Of a DNA stretch of 64,000 nucleotides, positions 24,854 to 36,132 are shown piece after piece. Below the pieces are notes generated by a model, which was not told where the DNA came from, did no database searches, and saw only the letters and a list, made by a program, of their open reading frames with translations. The translations under genes and the position numbers were made by a program. Origin of the DNA: Phoenix dactylifera (Eukaryota > Streptophyta > Magnoliopsida > Arecales > Arecaceae); assembly GCF_009389715.1 (NCBI RefSeq), contig NC_052394.1, forward strand, positions 22,632,899 to 22,696,898, read 5' to 3'. Within the stretch, counting starts at the first letter, position 1. Every line of letters begins with the position of its first letter.

Positions 24854-25707
24854 CGACGCCGATGTATTCTGAGTCTATTCTAATTCTGCTTCTTATTCTT
24901 GCTCTTGGATGGAATTACTTGAAGAACAAATAACGGAGGATAAAAGCGGAGAATTCGGGCTCTGCCGGTCTTCCTCTCGTTCTTCTCTGGTTTCTTTTTT
25001 ATTTTCTTATTTTAATTACCCTTCTTTTTTTCCGGGTGGGGTCCGGATTAGCGATGACGTTGGTTGGTTGTCCTAAAGTTAAAATTTTTTTAAAAAACTT
25101 TTATTTGGTCATCCATGATGGTGACCAAAATAAGTTGGCCGCGCACCAATTTGAAAGATGATAGCAAGCAAGGGTTTGTTGAGATTTATTGCGCGGCCTG
25201 CCCTCATTAGAATTTATTTAGTTGATCATTTATTTTAATAACTTTAGAATTTAGATCCATATTAAGATAAGTTGAGTCTTAAACTTCATACAGTAGAGTT
25301 TTTTTTTTTTTGAGTGGGATAGTGATATTTTTTAACTTTTAATGCGAGTTGGGGGTGCTCTTCTCTTCAAGTGGGAGGGAGAAAGTATGTAGTTTTATTA
25401 TAAAAAAAAAAAAAGAGAGAATGTAACACGAAGAGGTGAATGGAATTTGTTTTAGTGAGATGAGGTGCTTTAAAAAGTGGGAGTTAGATTTTTTTTTCTA
25501 CTATTAATACTTGATTTAGTTGGTGTCGATTTTAGATTCTGAGTAGGTACTTTCGATCTACATTAAGTAGTGTGTCGTTATATAACCTCTGTCTAAAAGT
25601 AAAGGCATAGAGTCTCCATAGTAACATTTATCCATTATCACATAGATTTTATATGCGAGTCCCCATGCATTCAAATTTGAATAATTATGATGCTGATAGT
25701 GTATTCA

Positions 25708-25762
<55 letters not shown>

Positions 25763-26580
25763 AATAAAAATAGAATACAGACATGAGAGGAGCACTAGTT
25801 TAAATTTAAGCCAAGCCTGAGCTGATTTGGAATTTGGCTTGGGTGAGCTAATATGTGTTTAATTCATATTCATATTAAACTTGGTTGGTTTTGACCCTTG
25901 CTTAACTAGGTAGTGGGATGATAGCGTAAAAATTAGTTGATAAAAATTAGTTCTTTCTTTTAGATAAGCTAAACCCATGACATCATCTCAATTAGAGACA
26001 AATAAATTAATCAAGTGCGATTAAGCATATGATCAACAAGTGATTACCTATGTCATAGTGGGTATGATGCTTGAATTAATATGGTGCAAGACGTGGCCCC
26101 TTGAATGTCCCTAGAGAGGGAGGAATTGACCTAAACAAGAGTAAAAATGAAGGATGGAAAAGAATTTTCTCAGGAGGATAAAGTTGATCAGCTAAAAGCG
26201 TCAACGACCTGATGAAATGTCACACAGATCGGGACTCGATAGACAGGTGACCATCATTAGAAGCCGGGAGTGGCGGTGCCCTCTGTCCTCAGAAAAGTCT
26301 GAGTTGCTGATTTGGTGGTTTGGGCTCTGGAATGGCTGACTTGGGCGTGTCTTCAGACTCATCCCTTCCAGCCGCATTGCTTTCTAGGTCATACACTGCA
26401 TGAAAAACATGGCTGATAAGGAGAGCATAACACATGAAAACCAAAGACAAATGCACCTGTTTTAACACTTTCATATATAGAGTGTTTTTTTTTCCTTCAT
26501 TAACTAGTTTTGAAAGCTGCATTATTATGCTGAGAACTGATCTAACTTGAATACATGACAGTCCATGACATTTTAAATGA
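24854..26580. other. Intergenic, upstream of the U-box gene
   Basis: Holds the U-box gene's 5' leader and promoter (24.85-25.1 kb, no clear TATA box), a long (CT)n microsatellite at 25713-25759, and AT-rich DNA. On the minus strand at about 26289-26412 a pyrimidine tract ending CATGCAG is followed by an open stretch (VYDLESNAAGRDESEDT and onward) closing at a stop. It looks like an isolated terminal exon, but no partner exon was found. Confidence 0.45.
25713..25759. repeat. (CT)n microsatellite
   Basis: Uninterrupted CT dinucleotide run about 47 bp long in gene-free DNA. Confidence 0.92.
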
Positions 26581-26838
26581 AATAATATCAATTTTCAATT
26601 CTTGGTAAAATCATGTTTTTATTGGAGAGACGTTATATCAGCATTTCCACCAAAATTACGAAGAAAAGAAAAATATTGATAAAATCAGTTTACTTGTCCA
26701 TTATTCATGCAATAATTTCAGTTTTCAATTCTTGGTGAAATCATGGTTGCACGGGAGAGAAGTTATATCGCATTTCCACCAATATTACGGGGAAAAGAAA
26801 AATATTGATAAAATCAGTTTACCTGTCCGCTATTCATG
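26581..26838. repeat. Tandem duplication, 130-bp unit, two copies
   Basis: Copy one is 26581-26710 and copy two 26711-26838. Both run from AATAAT(A/T)TCA(A/G)TTTTCAATT through AAAAATATTGATAAAATCAG to a CTATTCATG-like end, with scattered substitutions and small indels. No coding content. Confidence 0.88.
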
Positions 26839-26864
26839 AACAAGATCTCCTATTTATATCGTGG

Positions 26865-27295
26865 ATTCAGATAACGGGAACTGTAATTATTATAACAGTT
26901 GTTATAATAGTTTTGGCCACCTTCTATTATATTGTTGAGATAAATAATATGAAAACATAACGAACAGCCCATCATAACTTGTAGCGGCCATCATTTTCTC
27001 TTATATTTTCGTTTTCAGTAAAAGAAATATCATTTCAGGTTTCAAAAATTTTATCTCAAAATTATCTTCAAAATTGATTATACGATCGAAAATACAATTA
27101 CTTTCCATTATTGCTGGATATTTCCCGTTATAATACTGCTATAGAAGCCATTATTTCAGTAATTATTTTAGTAATAAATTAAAATTTAAAAAATTGCTTT
27201 TGAGAAAAAGATAGCCGTTATAAATGCAATAACATTCCATAGTGGTTTCGGTAGGGGGCATTATAACGTGATAGCAGATTATATATTTCAAACTA
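26865..27295. mobile_element. Possible DNA-transposon/MITE relic
   Basis: AT-rich stretch with recurring TTATAAC/GTTATAA words and opposed halves: ATAACGGGAACTG near the left end and GCATTATAACGTGATAG near the right. The style resembles hAT- or MULE-derived MITEs of monocots, but clear terminal repeats or a target duplication could not be defined. Confidence 0.25.
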
Positions 27296-29799
27296 TGATT
27301 TATAGAGATTTGCAGTAGAAATGGAACAATGAGAAAGGTCCTGAAAGAATATTCAGAAAAATGGTTAAACTCATGATCAGAAAAGCCTTGTGATTGTTCA
27401 TTGGTTAGTGTAACTAAATAAATTAGGTAAAATTATAAAATTTTGATATAAACTTTGTCATCAGGGTAAGTGCATTACATTTCAGGTGCATGGGGCTAAC
27501 AATTTTGACTTACTTGATTCTACGTTTTAGTGATGCTAGTTGATGCGACCGTTTAAGTAGTTTAGGTTTGTAAAATAGTCTACGTTTTGTATCCATAGAG
27601 AAGGTAGTTTCACTTACTACTGCATCCTGGTGAACGAAGAGGCCAAGACCTAATCCACGTTGCCAAAATGCAGCACTTGTTGCGGTTTGGTGGTGTTAGG
27701 AAAATAATTAGCCACCTGCAACATGACAAAGAAGCATACCTCATTCTTGGTTCCATACAAGCACTAATTTTAGGTCTTCTTTTTGACTACCATATGTCAA
27801 GAAGAAAGGGACTGCAAACCCACCATCTTCTTTGCTAATTAATGTGGTAGAGGAAAACAACAATTTGTGTCCATCCATGGACCACCGTTGAGCAAGTCTA
27901 TGACTCCATAATTACCCGAACACCAATTACCTTAACCACTCATTGTGCTTAATATTTCTTCACTTCGATTACCGAAGTAGAACCTCTAGATAGAAAAGCA
28001 GCAAGCCAAGTTTGTTTAGATGCAAAACGTTTCTAGTTTTGTAGATTTAGTCCTAATCTTTGCATGTGATGTGTTATGTGGTTTAAGGAGGATACAAAAG
28101 TCTATTGTCTATATCATATGGACGTTACATGTTATTGTTTCTTCGACATGTTTCGAAAGGACATGCATCTCATGTTATTAGGAAACATGCCATGAGATAC
28201 AATGGCCTAAGATGAACTGGCAAGAATTAACTAAGCCATTAGCGCATCTCCAACATGAAGATGTCTAGGGGAAAATTCTATTGAGGTTTCTGGTATGCTC
28301 TTCTAGAGGCAATTGATATGCAATAAGTGCTAGGTCTATATAGTATTTTTTCTAGGAAAAGATGCTGTATCTCATTTCAAATGATGCTAAAGTCTATGAC
28401 CAATTAATTTTGGTAAGCGTAGTAGTTATTCACCAACAATAAGGTTTGAGATTGAAACCTCTCCTATGGAGAGATCGGGTACCAATCGGCTGATGTTGAC
28501 CTAAAGTCCATATAACTAAACCATCCAAACTTTTTTCCCAACTATTCAAAAATAATACTATTTTTAGTAACGGAAATAATAGCAATAATAATAATAATAA
28601 TCATCTTGCTAGAAAAATATAACAATAATGGTTTTGGCGGTAGCAGTATCAGTAATAACAATAATCACCAAGGCAAAAAAAAAAAAAAATCAATCTCCTT
28701 CGTTTATCATATAAATGGCAGGTAATTTAAGTTTTTCTAGCGTGCTATGCGGAATAACAAAACGAAACTTCTTTGATCTATCTATCTCACATCTTTTGGT
28801 CTAAGAAATCAATGCTGCCTGTAGGAATTAGTCTACTACTAGAAAATGAAAGAGCCCCATCTATACCATCTAAGAACCATCGAAGAAGTTACATTACATA
28901 CAGGTATGTTATTTCTTAATATGCACTTAGACCATTCTGTTATATCAGCTCAATCACAACTTGGGTCAAGCAAGGGTTATGCTTACTAATCTTGATGTAA
29001 GTTTACTTGTATCATCTTTTTTGTCGTAACTTACGCAAACATATTTAGAACTTTTTTTTAATTAATTTCTCTTTATACTTGTAACGAAAATAGTATATTT
29101 AAAATTAACATTCGTATTATCAAATAAAAATCCATGATTTTTCTTCCGGTTTTCCTAGTTTTTGCCACCTTTTTTCATTTTAGACATCAAGACAATTATA
29201 ATGGTTGGGAACCTAGAGGACTGAAATGATGAACTCCTTTCAAGCCCATCATGTCAAATTAGGCCCCAAACCAGTCCTGGGAAAAGACTGTTGGCCCGTC
29301 CAAGCTAGCTGAGTGCCTCCTTAAGTAGGGCTGGGCTTTTCTTAGTCAACTAGAATAATTACAATATTTGGAGAATTATTAAAAGATTCTCGAATTATTC
29401 TCACATTTTCTCTTGACCAAATCATTATTCCCCAGTTAATTTATTCGTGGATTATTTGTAGTAATTTAAGATTTTTTTTATGTGTTATGATACTATGTAT
29501 TATTTTTATATGTGAACAATGTTTCTCTTCCTATAATTTATTATTTTTGTCATTTCTACACTATTTTTTATGTAAATGAATTTAAAAATATTTTTAAAAT
29601 CTATATTTTTTTACTTTTAGTATATTTTTCTAATTTTTGCTGTCCGAACACCCGGTCTACGAATTGATCCAGTTGTTAATAGGAGAGTAGAGGATGCCAA
29701 TGTTGATGTTTGTCCTTGATGAAGACTCCCTTATTCAGTTATTGTTTTTATTTTAGATTTATTTTCCAATTGAAAAGGTAAATTGTTCTTGCTTGCTTC
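27296..29799. other. Intergenic, no gene recognised
   Basis: AT-rich DNA with A/T homopolymers (for example at about 28674-28689) and an (AAT)n-like stretch near 28580-28600. No open frame with a known domain. Confidence 0.5.
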
Positions 29800-30070
29800 T
29801 TTCTTTCTTCTTCTTTTTTTCTATTTTTTTTTGCTACTAGGACGGACGATTCATATCTGACAAGTATAAGTACACCCAATAAAGTCAGAAAATAGAATAT
29901 CTCGAAATGTCCGAGGTAGCTCTCCATCTCCATCCCATATGGTACTACCGTATGGCTGGCTATATAGGCGGCCATCCAATCCGCATTTGATTGATAGTTA
30001 CATTTGCTCTGAAACTGACCACTCTCTTTCCTGAACAAACTACTACCTGCGTTTAATGAGGCACCGGTTT
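29800..30070 (-). mobile_element. Decayed LINE 3' end
   Basis: T-rich runs at about 29812-29832 on the plus strand mark an A-tail. Upstream of it on the minus strand an open stretch carries NADWMAAYIASHT and then GHFEIFYFLTLLGVLILVRY, matching in order the ADWIAS and post-RNase H tail of the 17.2-kb LINE. Only the extreme 3' part is recognisable, and no target duplication is certain. Confidence 0.65.
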
Positions 30071-30526
30071 GTTCCGGGCAGTTTACACATTGGACCGACC
30101 AACCATACAAAATGGACGAAACCTGTCCGTCCCTACCAAGCATGAATCTAGAATAGAAGGTCCCAAGGGCCATGAGTTTTTTCTAGTTGAAAAGCTCAAA
30201 GATTTGACTATTAGGTGTCGAGAATCATTGCTCGATTCTACTTCAAGTTTTGTTCTATTTGGTTATCTCACTTAGAATAAATATTCTTTATTTTATTTAA
30301 TTATTTCTTCTAAAATAATTATTTTTGTCCTTTAGTGATTATCAAAATTTATTTTTTAATAGGCATTAGTTTTTAAATTTAAATAGAAATCAAATATCCA
30401 TGGACCATGAGACACTCTATTTAAAGGAAACTTTGGTGTCTCGTTTGGTGTAGCATGGGAAGAGAGAGAGATGGAGAGAATAAGAGGTGTCCTTTTTTAT
30501 GAGGTGAGATAGAAAATTTTTTTTTA
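30071..30526. other. Intergenic, nothing recognised
   Basis: AT-rich spacer between two LINE fragments. No coding signal. Confidence 0.5.
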
Positions 30527-31759
30527 GCTTAATTTATTAATAAAATATTTTTTTCTTTTTTTTTTTACATCGGCGGCTCACATACGGCGGATGTCAATGC
30601 AACCAATAAAATCATAAAGCAAAATACTATATAAGAGCTATGGTACTGGCCCTGGTCTGCCCAGGTAAAGCCTCCAGAGTGGTGAGCCGCAAAGGAAGCC
30701 ACTCAGTCTGCCGCACAGTTCGTCTACCGGTATACGTGCATAGCTTGATGGGAGGCGCACTGCCCCAATAATCTACGAATATCGTGGAGCAGCAGCCAAT
30801 CCTCGACTAAGTGACCTCGACCCTGGATCCATTCGATCACCGTGGCGAAGTCTCCCTCGAGAAGGAGGTGGTCTGTATCTAGTATCCGCCTTGCAAAGGA
30901 GATACCCTCCCAAGCAGCTTGAAGCTCGGCGCACACCACTGACGAGTCGAAGATCCGTCAACCCCTGCAACTACCAGTCTGGCGTCATGGTTCCTGATGA
31001 CGAATTCCATACCTCCGCCTCGTCCGTTTTCAACGACAATACCATAGAAGTTCATCTTAAGACAACTAGAGAGTGGAGGCACCCAGGAGACGAGCACAGT
31101 CCTGAACACTGCAAGAGCAGAATGGAGGCCCCAAATGTCCCTAGCTAACTCGGTAGGTGATGCCTCGATGATGCCTGATATCTCCGCCACATGCAGTAGC
31201 ACTTGGGCCGCCACCACCCTCAAGTGAAGGCCGCCGCCCTCGAAGACTCGGGCATTCCTATCCAGCCAGCAATAATAGACTAAGTAGGCAGCACGAGTTC
31301 TTCTGTCCTCACATCCAGACGCCCCAAGCCAAGGCCTCTAGAAACCGCAGGAATACCTCGGTGGATACCCACATCTGCCACTGGTTGGGGTGATCTGAAG
31401 CACTTATCCATATCTGACTGGCCGCAGACACCCGAAGAGAGCATGGTAGATGGACTCCTCCTCTGCTGTGCACGTCACGCAGATAGCAGGAATCCTCACT
31501 CCCCGCTGTGCCAGCACACCTCTGGTAGGTAAATACTCCCAAGCCATCTTCCAGAGGAACAGAGCAATACGGGGGTGGATGTGCATCCTCTATACTCAGC
31601 CACCATCAATCTGCTGAGCCGAGGGCCCCCCAACCATCCTCGAGAGGTCTCGGGCGCTCACCGTCGTCCTTTCGGTTCTGCTCCACACTCTCCTATCCGT
31701 CGTCTCTCCCTCAGGAATCAGCAGGGCTAGAACCCGCTCATACGACTTAGTTCATTAGT
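30527..31759 (-). mobile_element. Old 5'-truncated LINE fragment with zf-RVT and RNase H regions
   Basis: About 1.2 kb on the minus strand. From its 5' side: a zinc-binding reverse-transcriptase region (31586-31404: HPRIALFLWKMAWEYLPTRG followed by paired Cys and a His), then an RNase H region (31223-30724: SWVPPLSSCLKMNFYG, GGGMEFVIRNHDARL, CAELQAAWEGISFARR, LLLEGDFATVIEWI), then a T-rich tail at about 30542-30571. Stops and frame changes split it, so it is long dead. The likely target duplication is GCTTAATTTATTAAT (30527-30541) and ACTTAGTTCATTAGT (31745-31759). All four differences are transitions, as expected for an old insertion. Confidence 0.85.
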
Positions 31760-32034
31760 TGAGATCTTAACATGCCTGGTTAAAAGCATATAACTTAAAT
31801 GAAGACCAGTCCTAATGCAATGCATGGCTTTAGATTATGCATCATATGAATAAAACCAGATCAGATTAGGTTTACGTGACCCTTTTGCATCCCTTTAGTG
31901 TACTCTAGTTTTCTGTCCAACGCTGGTTTTAGTTGAGGTTTATTTAGAGATAAAATAATAATGTAGTGGTAGCTACTATAAATAATGGATAATAATAAAA
32001 AAAATAAATTACAAATTTTTTTTTTGAGAATAAA
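31760..32034. other. Intergenic spacer
   Basis: AT-rich spacer between the LINE and the MITE relic. Nothing recognised. Confidence 0.5.
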
Positions 32035-32403
32035 GATAAATTACGCTTACCTCCAATAATATAAAAAATCTATGCTTATCCCTCTAAAATTTATTTTATC
32101 CAACACTATAAGCTATAACTTAATATAACATTAGCAAAACTATTAACTTTAAACGGGACCTAAATGCCACATTAGAAAAAAATCTATAATGACTAAAATA
32201 ATCTTACCAGATATAACGGCCACCAAGAATATAAGAAAACACATGTATCCTCCTCCTCATTCTAGGACAATTTTGACTTTTCATATGAGATCATCGGATT
32301 TACTCATGTCGTTAATTTAACTAGGTGTAATCGAAGATTTTACCAGCTATAGGATGTAGGTATAATAAACAAAAACCTCTGAGGAATTTTTTTAATTTAC
32401 TCT
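32035..32403. mobile_element. Foldback MITE relic, related to the element at 42.2 kb
   Basis: Starts GATAAATTACGCTTACCTCC and ends CCTCTGAGGAATTTTTT then AATTTACTCT, so the outer 12-20 bp are imperfect inverted repeats. These match the ends of the better preserved 42,196-42,718 element. The interior (TATCCAACACTAT, TTTTGACTTTT) matches a third copy at 56.45-56.84 kb. No coding content. Confidence 0.6.
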
Positions 32404-33083
32404 TAGAAGAGAAACTCGATATACGAAACTCAAGAAGGTTCAATCCATCTGATTCCCCATTTCCTCGCTTAGCCGGACATAGGCACTTTAGGAAGACAAC
32501 AATGGATGTAATGGACTACTTTTCAGACAGGGCAGTTACATTCTCTAGTGATGGAGCAACCGAACTGGATGCCTCCTTCCCTGTAACAAAAATAAAACAA
32601 AGATTCCACTGCCATTCATCAAATAGAAATAATTATTTCCAACCAAGAAGATAACTTGTTTTTATAAATTTTGTTGAATTAAGATGAGCAATGATAAAGT
32701 TAAGCTACAGTTGCCACGCTTGTTACATAGCAATCGGTAGTAAAAGAGTAACCAATAAATCAAAAATGTTATTTTAAAAACCTAGTATAATATATTTCAA
32801 CTATAGTTAAGGTGCCCTAGGGTTCAAGAATCAAACTTTAGAGACCAGCTCTCCATCACACAAGTCTTTGGTGGGTCACCACGGCGGTTAAATAACTAAA
32901 TCTCGGCGCTGACCACGCAAAGGCAAGGAAAGTTCAATCTAATTTTGCTAGTAGAATGAACTGAATGGCGTCGGCACTACTTTGGCGCCAAGTAAGCGTG
33001 TTGTGACTTCTGGAAATTTCTATGCCTGCACCCGAAGAAACCGGTCTGCAAATTACGAAAGAGGCAACCGGTCTTCTAGTGTC
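32404..33083. other. Intergenic, upstream of the first DC1 gene
   Basis: Distal and proximal promoter region of the first DC1 gene. No open frame or repeat I can name. Confidence 0.5.
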
Positions 33084-33092
33084 TATAAATAG
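33084..33092 (+). promoter_or_regulatory. TATA box of the first DC1 gene
   Basis: TATAAATAG lies about 97 bp upstream of a leader-intron donor (33182). A start near 33,115 would give a leader exon of roughly 65 nt. Confidence 0.6.
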
Positions 33093-33499
33093 AGAGCAAA
33101 TGATTGAAGCTAAGATATAAGCGGTGGGTATGTCTTTAATATCTTCTACGTCCTCAGAGCTTTCAGGAGCTGGAATTCAAGGTATGCGATTTTGTAATCA
33201 GTATTTAGTTGTGTTATCTTAAACATATATCTAGCAAATTAAATTGGTTGATTGCAGAGCAAATATACCATATACTTGAGATTGAAATATGGATATGATG
33301 CTTTTCTTTTCATTTGATTCATTCATGTGATTATGTCAGCCATGGTAAAAGCAAAGAAACTTTTTTATGCAAGTGTAACTTGCAAAAATTGTTGTCAAAC
33401 TTGGAATTGGTGGGCTAGAGGGACATTCGATGTTCACTGAGCAGCCATCCCAAAGTTTCTTTCCTTTTTATATCCTCATCAAAAGAATTCATTTTCTTT

Positions 33500-33800
33500 T
33501 ATGGTTTCAATTTTTTTCTTTTTTCTTTTTTTTTCTTTTTTTTTGGGCTAAAAATAGATGTATCATACATATACGAATACAACTAAAAAAATCAAAAAAC
33601 AATACATTTCAGATAGCCCTGGGTAACTCTGCTTCTCCCATCCAGAGGTGATCTTCGAATGGTTAACAACAAAAGAAGCCACCCAATCTGCAGCCCTATT
33701 AGCCTCTCTAAACACATGCTTCGCTTGAAGTACCATCCTACTACAAATTATGGCGTGGATATGCTCACTTGTGATCATCATAATAGCAATCAAAAAATGT
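33500..33800 (-). mobile_element. LINE 3' end inside the leader intron
   Basis: T-rich runs at about 33508-33544 mark the tail. On the minus strand the frame reads MVLQAKHVFREANRAADWVA then SFVVNH, nearly the same as the RNase H end of the 17.2-kb LINE. The 5' limit is unclear because the frame fades near 33,800. It is antisense to the host gene. Confidence 0.8.
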
Positions 33801-33948
33801 TCCCACAATTCAGCAAAACTTCTTACGTCCCTCCTAGATTATAGCAACTATGCGTTTCTGATCAAAGCTGACACAAGAATATTCGGCAACTTATGATCAT
33901 CACATGTTACTGTTTTCCATTAGCCCACCAAGACAGATGCAATACTAT

Positions 33949-33996
33949 ATACATACATACATATGCATGTATGTATGTATGTATGTATGTATATGT
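33949..33996. repeat. (ATAC)n/(ATGT)n mirrored microsatellite
   Basis: A short ACAT run followed by GCATGT and an ATGT run, so the tract is partly self-complementary. Lies in the leader intron. Confidence 0.85.
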
Positions 33997-34480
33997 ATTT
34001 GGACCTATACACCTCATGTATAGCGCATCTATTTTCCTCTTTTTACAAGAGGGAAAGATACACATCAACTGTACTGTAACTTTCTGCGCCGAGAGTAGGT
34101 GCATCAAGCATTATTCAAGAAACTTATCTTCTTCTCTGTACTTTCATCCAACTACTTTGACACATACGGATGCATCATAACAAATGAATACCATACTTCA
34201 ACTCTTATCAGTCACGCATCATTATAAATAACACTCAGAACTTGGTAGTTGATCAAGGGTCAACCAAGTCTAGGTCTTAAATCATAGCTTTGCAACCAAG
34301 AAATCATGGGACCACTCCTTGAAGTCAGATTGGGAAGCTTGTGCGATTGTGTGGCATCCCTTTGACCGACACCATAAAAGGTTGCGTGGACGCTAATTTG
34401 TTTGCTCTTGTTTGTTTTTTTTTTTAACAGATAGCAAAGTCACTTGTGATTAGCTTCAACCACCAGGAGACGTCGATCAG

Positions 34481-35236
34481 ATGACGATCTACGGTAACAT
34501 AATTCACCCCATGCACCCGGACCATGTCCTCAAGCTAGAGCAGGAGGAGACACCTTACACTTGCAATGGCTGTGGGGAACTGGGATTCAACTCTCGATAT
34601 ACATGCGAAGAAAAGTCATGCAACTTTCATCTCCACAAGGACTGTGCCACCCCTGAGGACATCATCACCCATCCTTTCTTCCCGGGATGCTCCTTCCATT
34701 TCCTCCAATCAGGCGAGCCAGATCGATTCTGTGATGCATGTGGAAGGGACATCAAAGGCTTTGTCTACCATTGCTTTGATAAAAAATGGGACCTGCATCC
34801 AAGCTGTGCATCCCTTCCACATGTCATGGAGGAGGCTGAAGTAAAGCTGGTCCTCCACCGGAAGGTATCGTCAAAATGCTGCCGATGTCGGAAGAAAGAG
34901 CTCAGGAAGGGAGCCCGAAGCTGGTCTTATGTATCGACATGCAAGGAGTGCCATCTCCATGTGGCCTGTGTGAAGGAGATCCTACTTGAGAACTGGGAGA
35001 ATGAGCACCTTGGTGATGGCAGGAGAGAGGTCAAAGCAGAGACGAAGGACAGTCTAGTACTGAAGAGCACAGCGCCTAAGCTCCAAATTGTTCTTGAGAA
35101 GAAAAGGAGCAAGTCGGGGAAGTTTGCAAAGTTCAAAAAAATAGCGAAGATCGCAATTACTTTTATCATGGCTGCAGTAGTTGGAGACCCCACAGCTCTG
35201 GTTGCAGGTCTGATTGCATCCCTCATTGCACATTGA
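34481..35236 (+). CDS. DC1-domain (Cys/His-rich C1) protein, upstream tandem copy
   Basis: Single coding exon, 251 residues. Three C1-like zinc modules of the plant DC1 type: about 9-57 (HPDHVLKLE, CNGC, CNFHLHKDC), about 64-113 (HPFFPGCSFHF, CDACGRD, WDLHPSCA) and about 125-168 (HRKVSSKCCRCRKKE, SWSYVSTCKECHLHVACVKE). Cys and His ligands look complete in the first two; the third is the shorter form usual in this family. The C-terminus (about 224-250) is a hydrophobic segment after a Lys-rich stretch, possibly membrane-associated. The layout is that of proteins annotated VACUOLELESS GAMETOPHYTES-like; DC1 proteins are reported in stress and hormone responses but have few known biochemical activities. 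The start codon is the one that aligns with the downstream copy. A leader intron precedes it. A T-rich then 26-base G run follows the stop. Confidence 0.92.
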   Translation: MTIYGNIIHPMHPDHVLKLEQEETPYTCNGCGELGFNSRYTCEEKSCNFHLHKDCATPEDIITHPFFPGCSFHFLQSGEPDRFCDACGRDIKGFVYHCFDKKWDLHPSCASLPHVMEEAEVKLVLHRKVSSKCCRCRKKELRKGARSWSYVSTCKECHLHVACVKEILLENWENEHLGDGRREVKAETKDSLVLKSTAPKLQIVLEKKRSKSGKFAKFKKIAKIAITFIMAAVVGDPTALVAGLIASLIAH

Positions 35237-35275
35237 TTTTTTTTTATTTTTTTTTTTATTTTTTTGTGGTGGGGT

Positions 35276-35301
35276 GGGGGGGGGGGGGGGGGGGGGGGGG
35301 G
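35276..35301. repeat. Poly-G run (26 nt)
   Basis: Uninterrupted G homopolymer 40 nt after the DC1 stop codon, preceded by T-rich runs. Length is likely unreliable in assembly. Confidence 0.85.
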
Positions 35302-35624
35302 ATTTGCTTTGGTGTCTGCGGCAGTATTCAGTCACAAAGACAGTCTCTTCTGAACTTCAAATTTTGATGTTTCTTTCTCCCTTTTTTTTTGATGTTTGTA
35401 ATAAGACTTGGCTTCCGCGCATGCTGTCTAATTTGTTGCATGCTACTGTGAGCGTAGCGCAAAATAATATGGAATCTACAATTCCACCATATGCCGTGTG
35501 ATCTTTTCAATTATTACATTACAATTACTCCATAACTAAGAAATAAAATCGAATGTCTGGAAGAGACTCATGCGCCAAAATTACTGACAAATAAACCAAT
35601 TTTCAAATCGCAGCTCTTCATCCT
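35302..35624. other. 3' flank of the first DC1 gene
   Basis: No gene. The stretch up to about 35.72 kb is similar in order to the 3' flank of the second DC1 gene (38.2-38.55 kb), marking the right part of the tandem duplication. Confidence 0.5.
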
Positions 35625-35722
35625 CCAGCCGGCCCTTGCTGGCTCCCTCACCCTTGTCCACCGGCGGCACCGCCGGAAGAAATATTAGTTCTGGCATTTC
35701 ATCAAACAGGAAACGGGCGTCG
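35625..35722 (-). pseudogene. Duplicated fragment of the UQCC6-like gene (exon 2 plus part of the intron)
   Basis: On the minus strand this piece reads in the same order as 38,436-38,549: a GATGAAATGCCA word, then (C/G)TGCCGCC(A/G)GTGGA, AACAAGGGC-like sequence and a GAAACCAACAAGG-like end. It lines up with the intron 3' part and second exon of the small gene at 38.4-38.7 kb. The acceptor CAG of that gene is not conserved here, and no copy of exon 1 is found upstream, so the fragment cannot encode the protein. It was carried along when the DC1 block duplicated. Confidence 0.7.
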
Positions 35723-36132
35723 CACTGCTTGGCTAAATTTTTTTCTGTTTCATCATTAATATAATAATATAAAAAAATAACTATCTTACCTCATTGCTAA
35801 CGTCACCGTAATGACAATAGCACCTTTCGTCATCATTTCGAATAAAAAATAAAAACATAAAAAATAAAAGATAAAAAAAATTAAGTCATTACTTATCTTA
35901 TCTCTGGTTCGGGAACGCGTTATGCTTGACCTCGACCAAATTGTTAATTGTCCCACCTGACGCTACCGGATGCTAACGCGGAGCAACCTCGCTATAACCT
36001 CCGAGAGATTTCCAAGCCTTCACCTTGAAGGCATTAATCTCTTTAAGCACGCATTAAGAGGATATGTTCCAGCCCACGAATCTTCTCGGAGATTTCCAGC
36101 CTCAGAGACTACGGGCTGCCCAGGCCTCTAAG
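35723..36132. other. Spacer and leader exon of the second DC1 gene
   Basis: AT-rich spacer to about 35.9 kb, then less AT-rich DNA. The probable non-coding leader exon of the second DC1 gene ends at 36132 (CTCTAAG followed by GTATGTG). No clear TATA box was found. Confidence 0.45.

Larger units (their letters stand above)
33182..34430 (+). other. Leader (5' UTR) intron of the first DC1 gene
   Basis: AAG followed by GTATGCG at the left edge, and a T-rich tract ending TTAACAG at the right, 50 nt before the start codon. The second DC1 gene has a leader intron of similar size at the same place, with donor AAG/GTATGTG. It carries a LINE 3' end (33.5-33.8 kb) and an (ATGT)n run. Confidence 0.65.
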
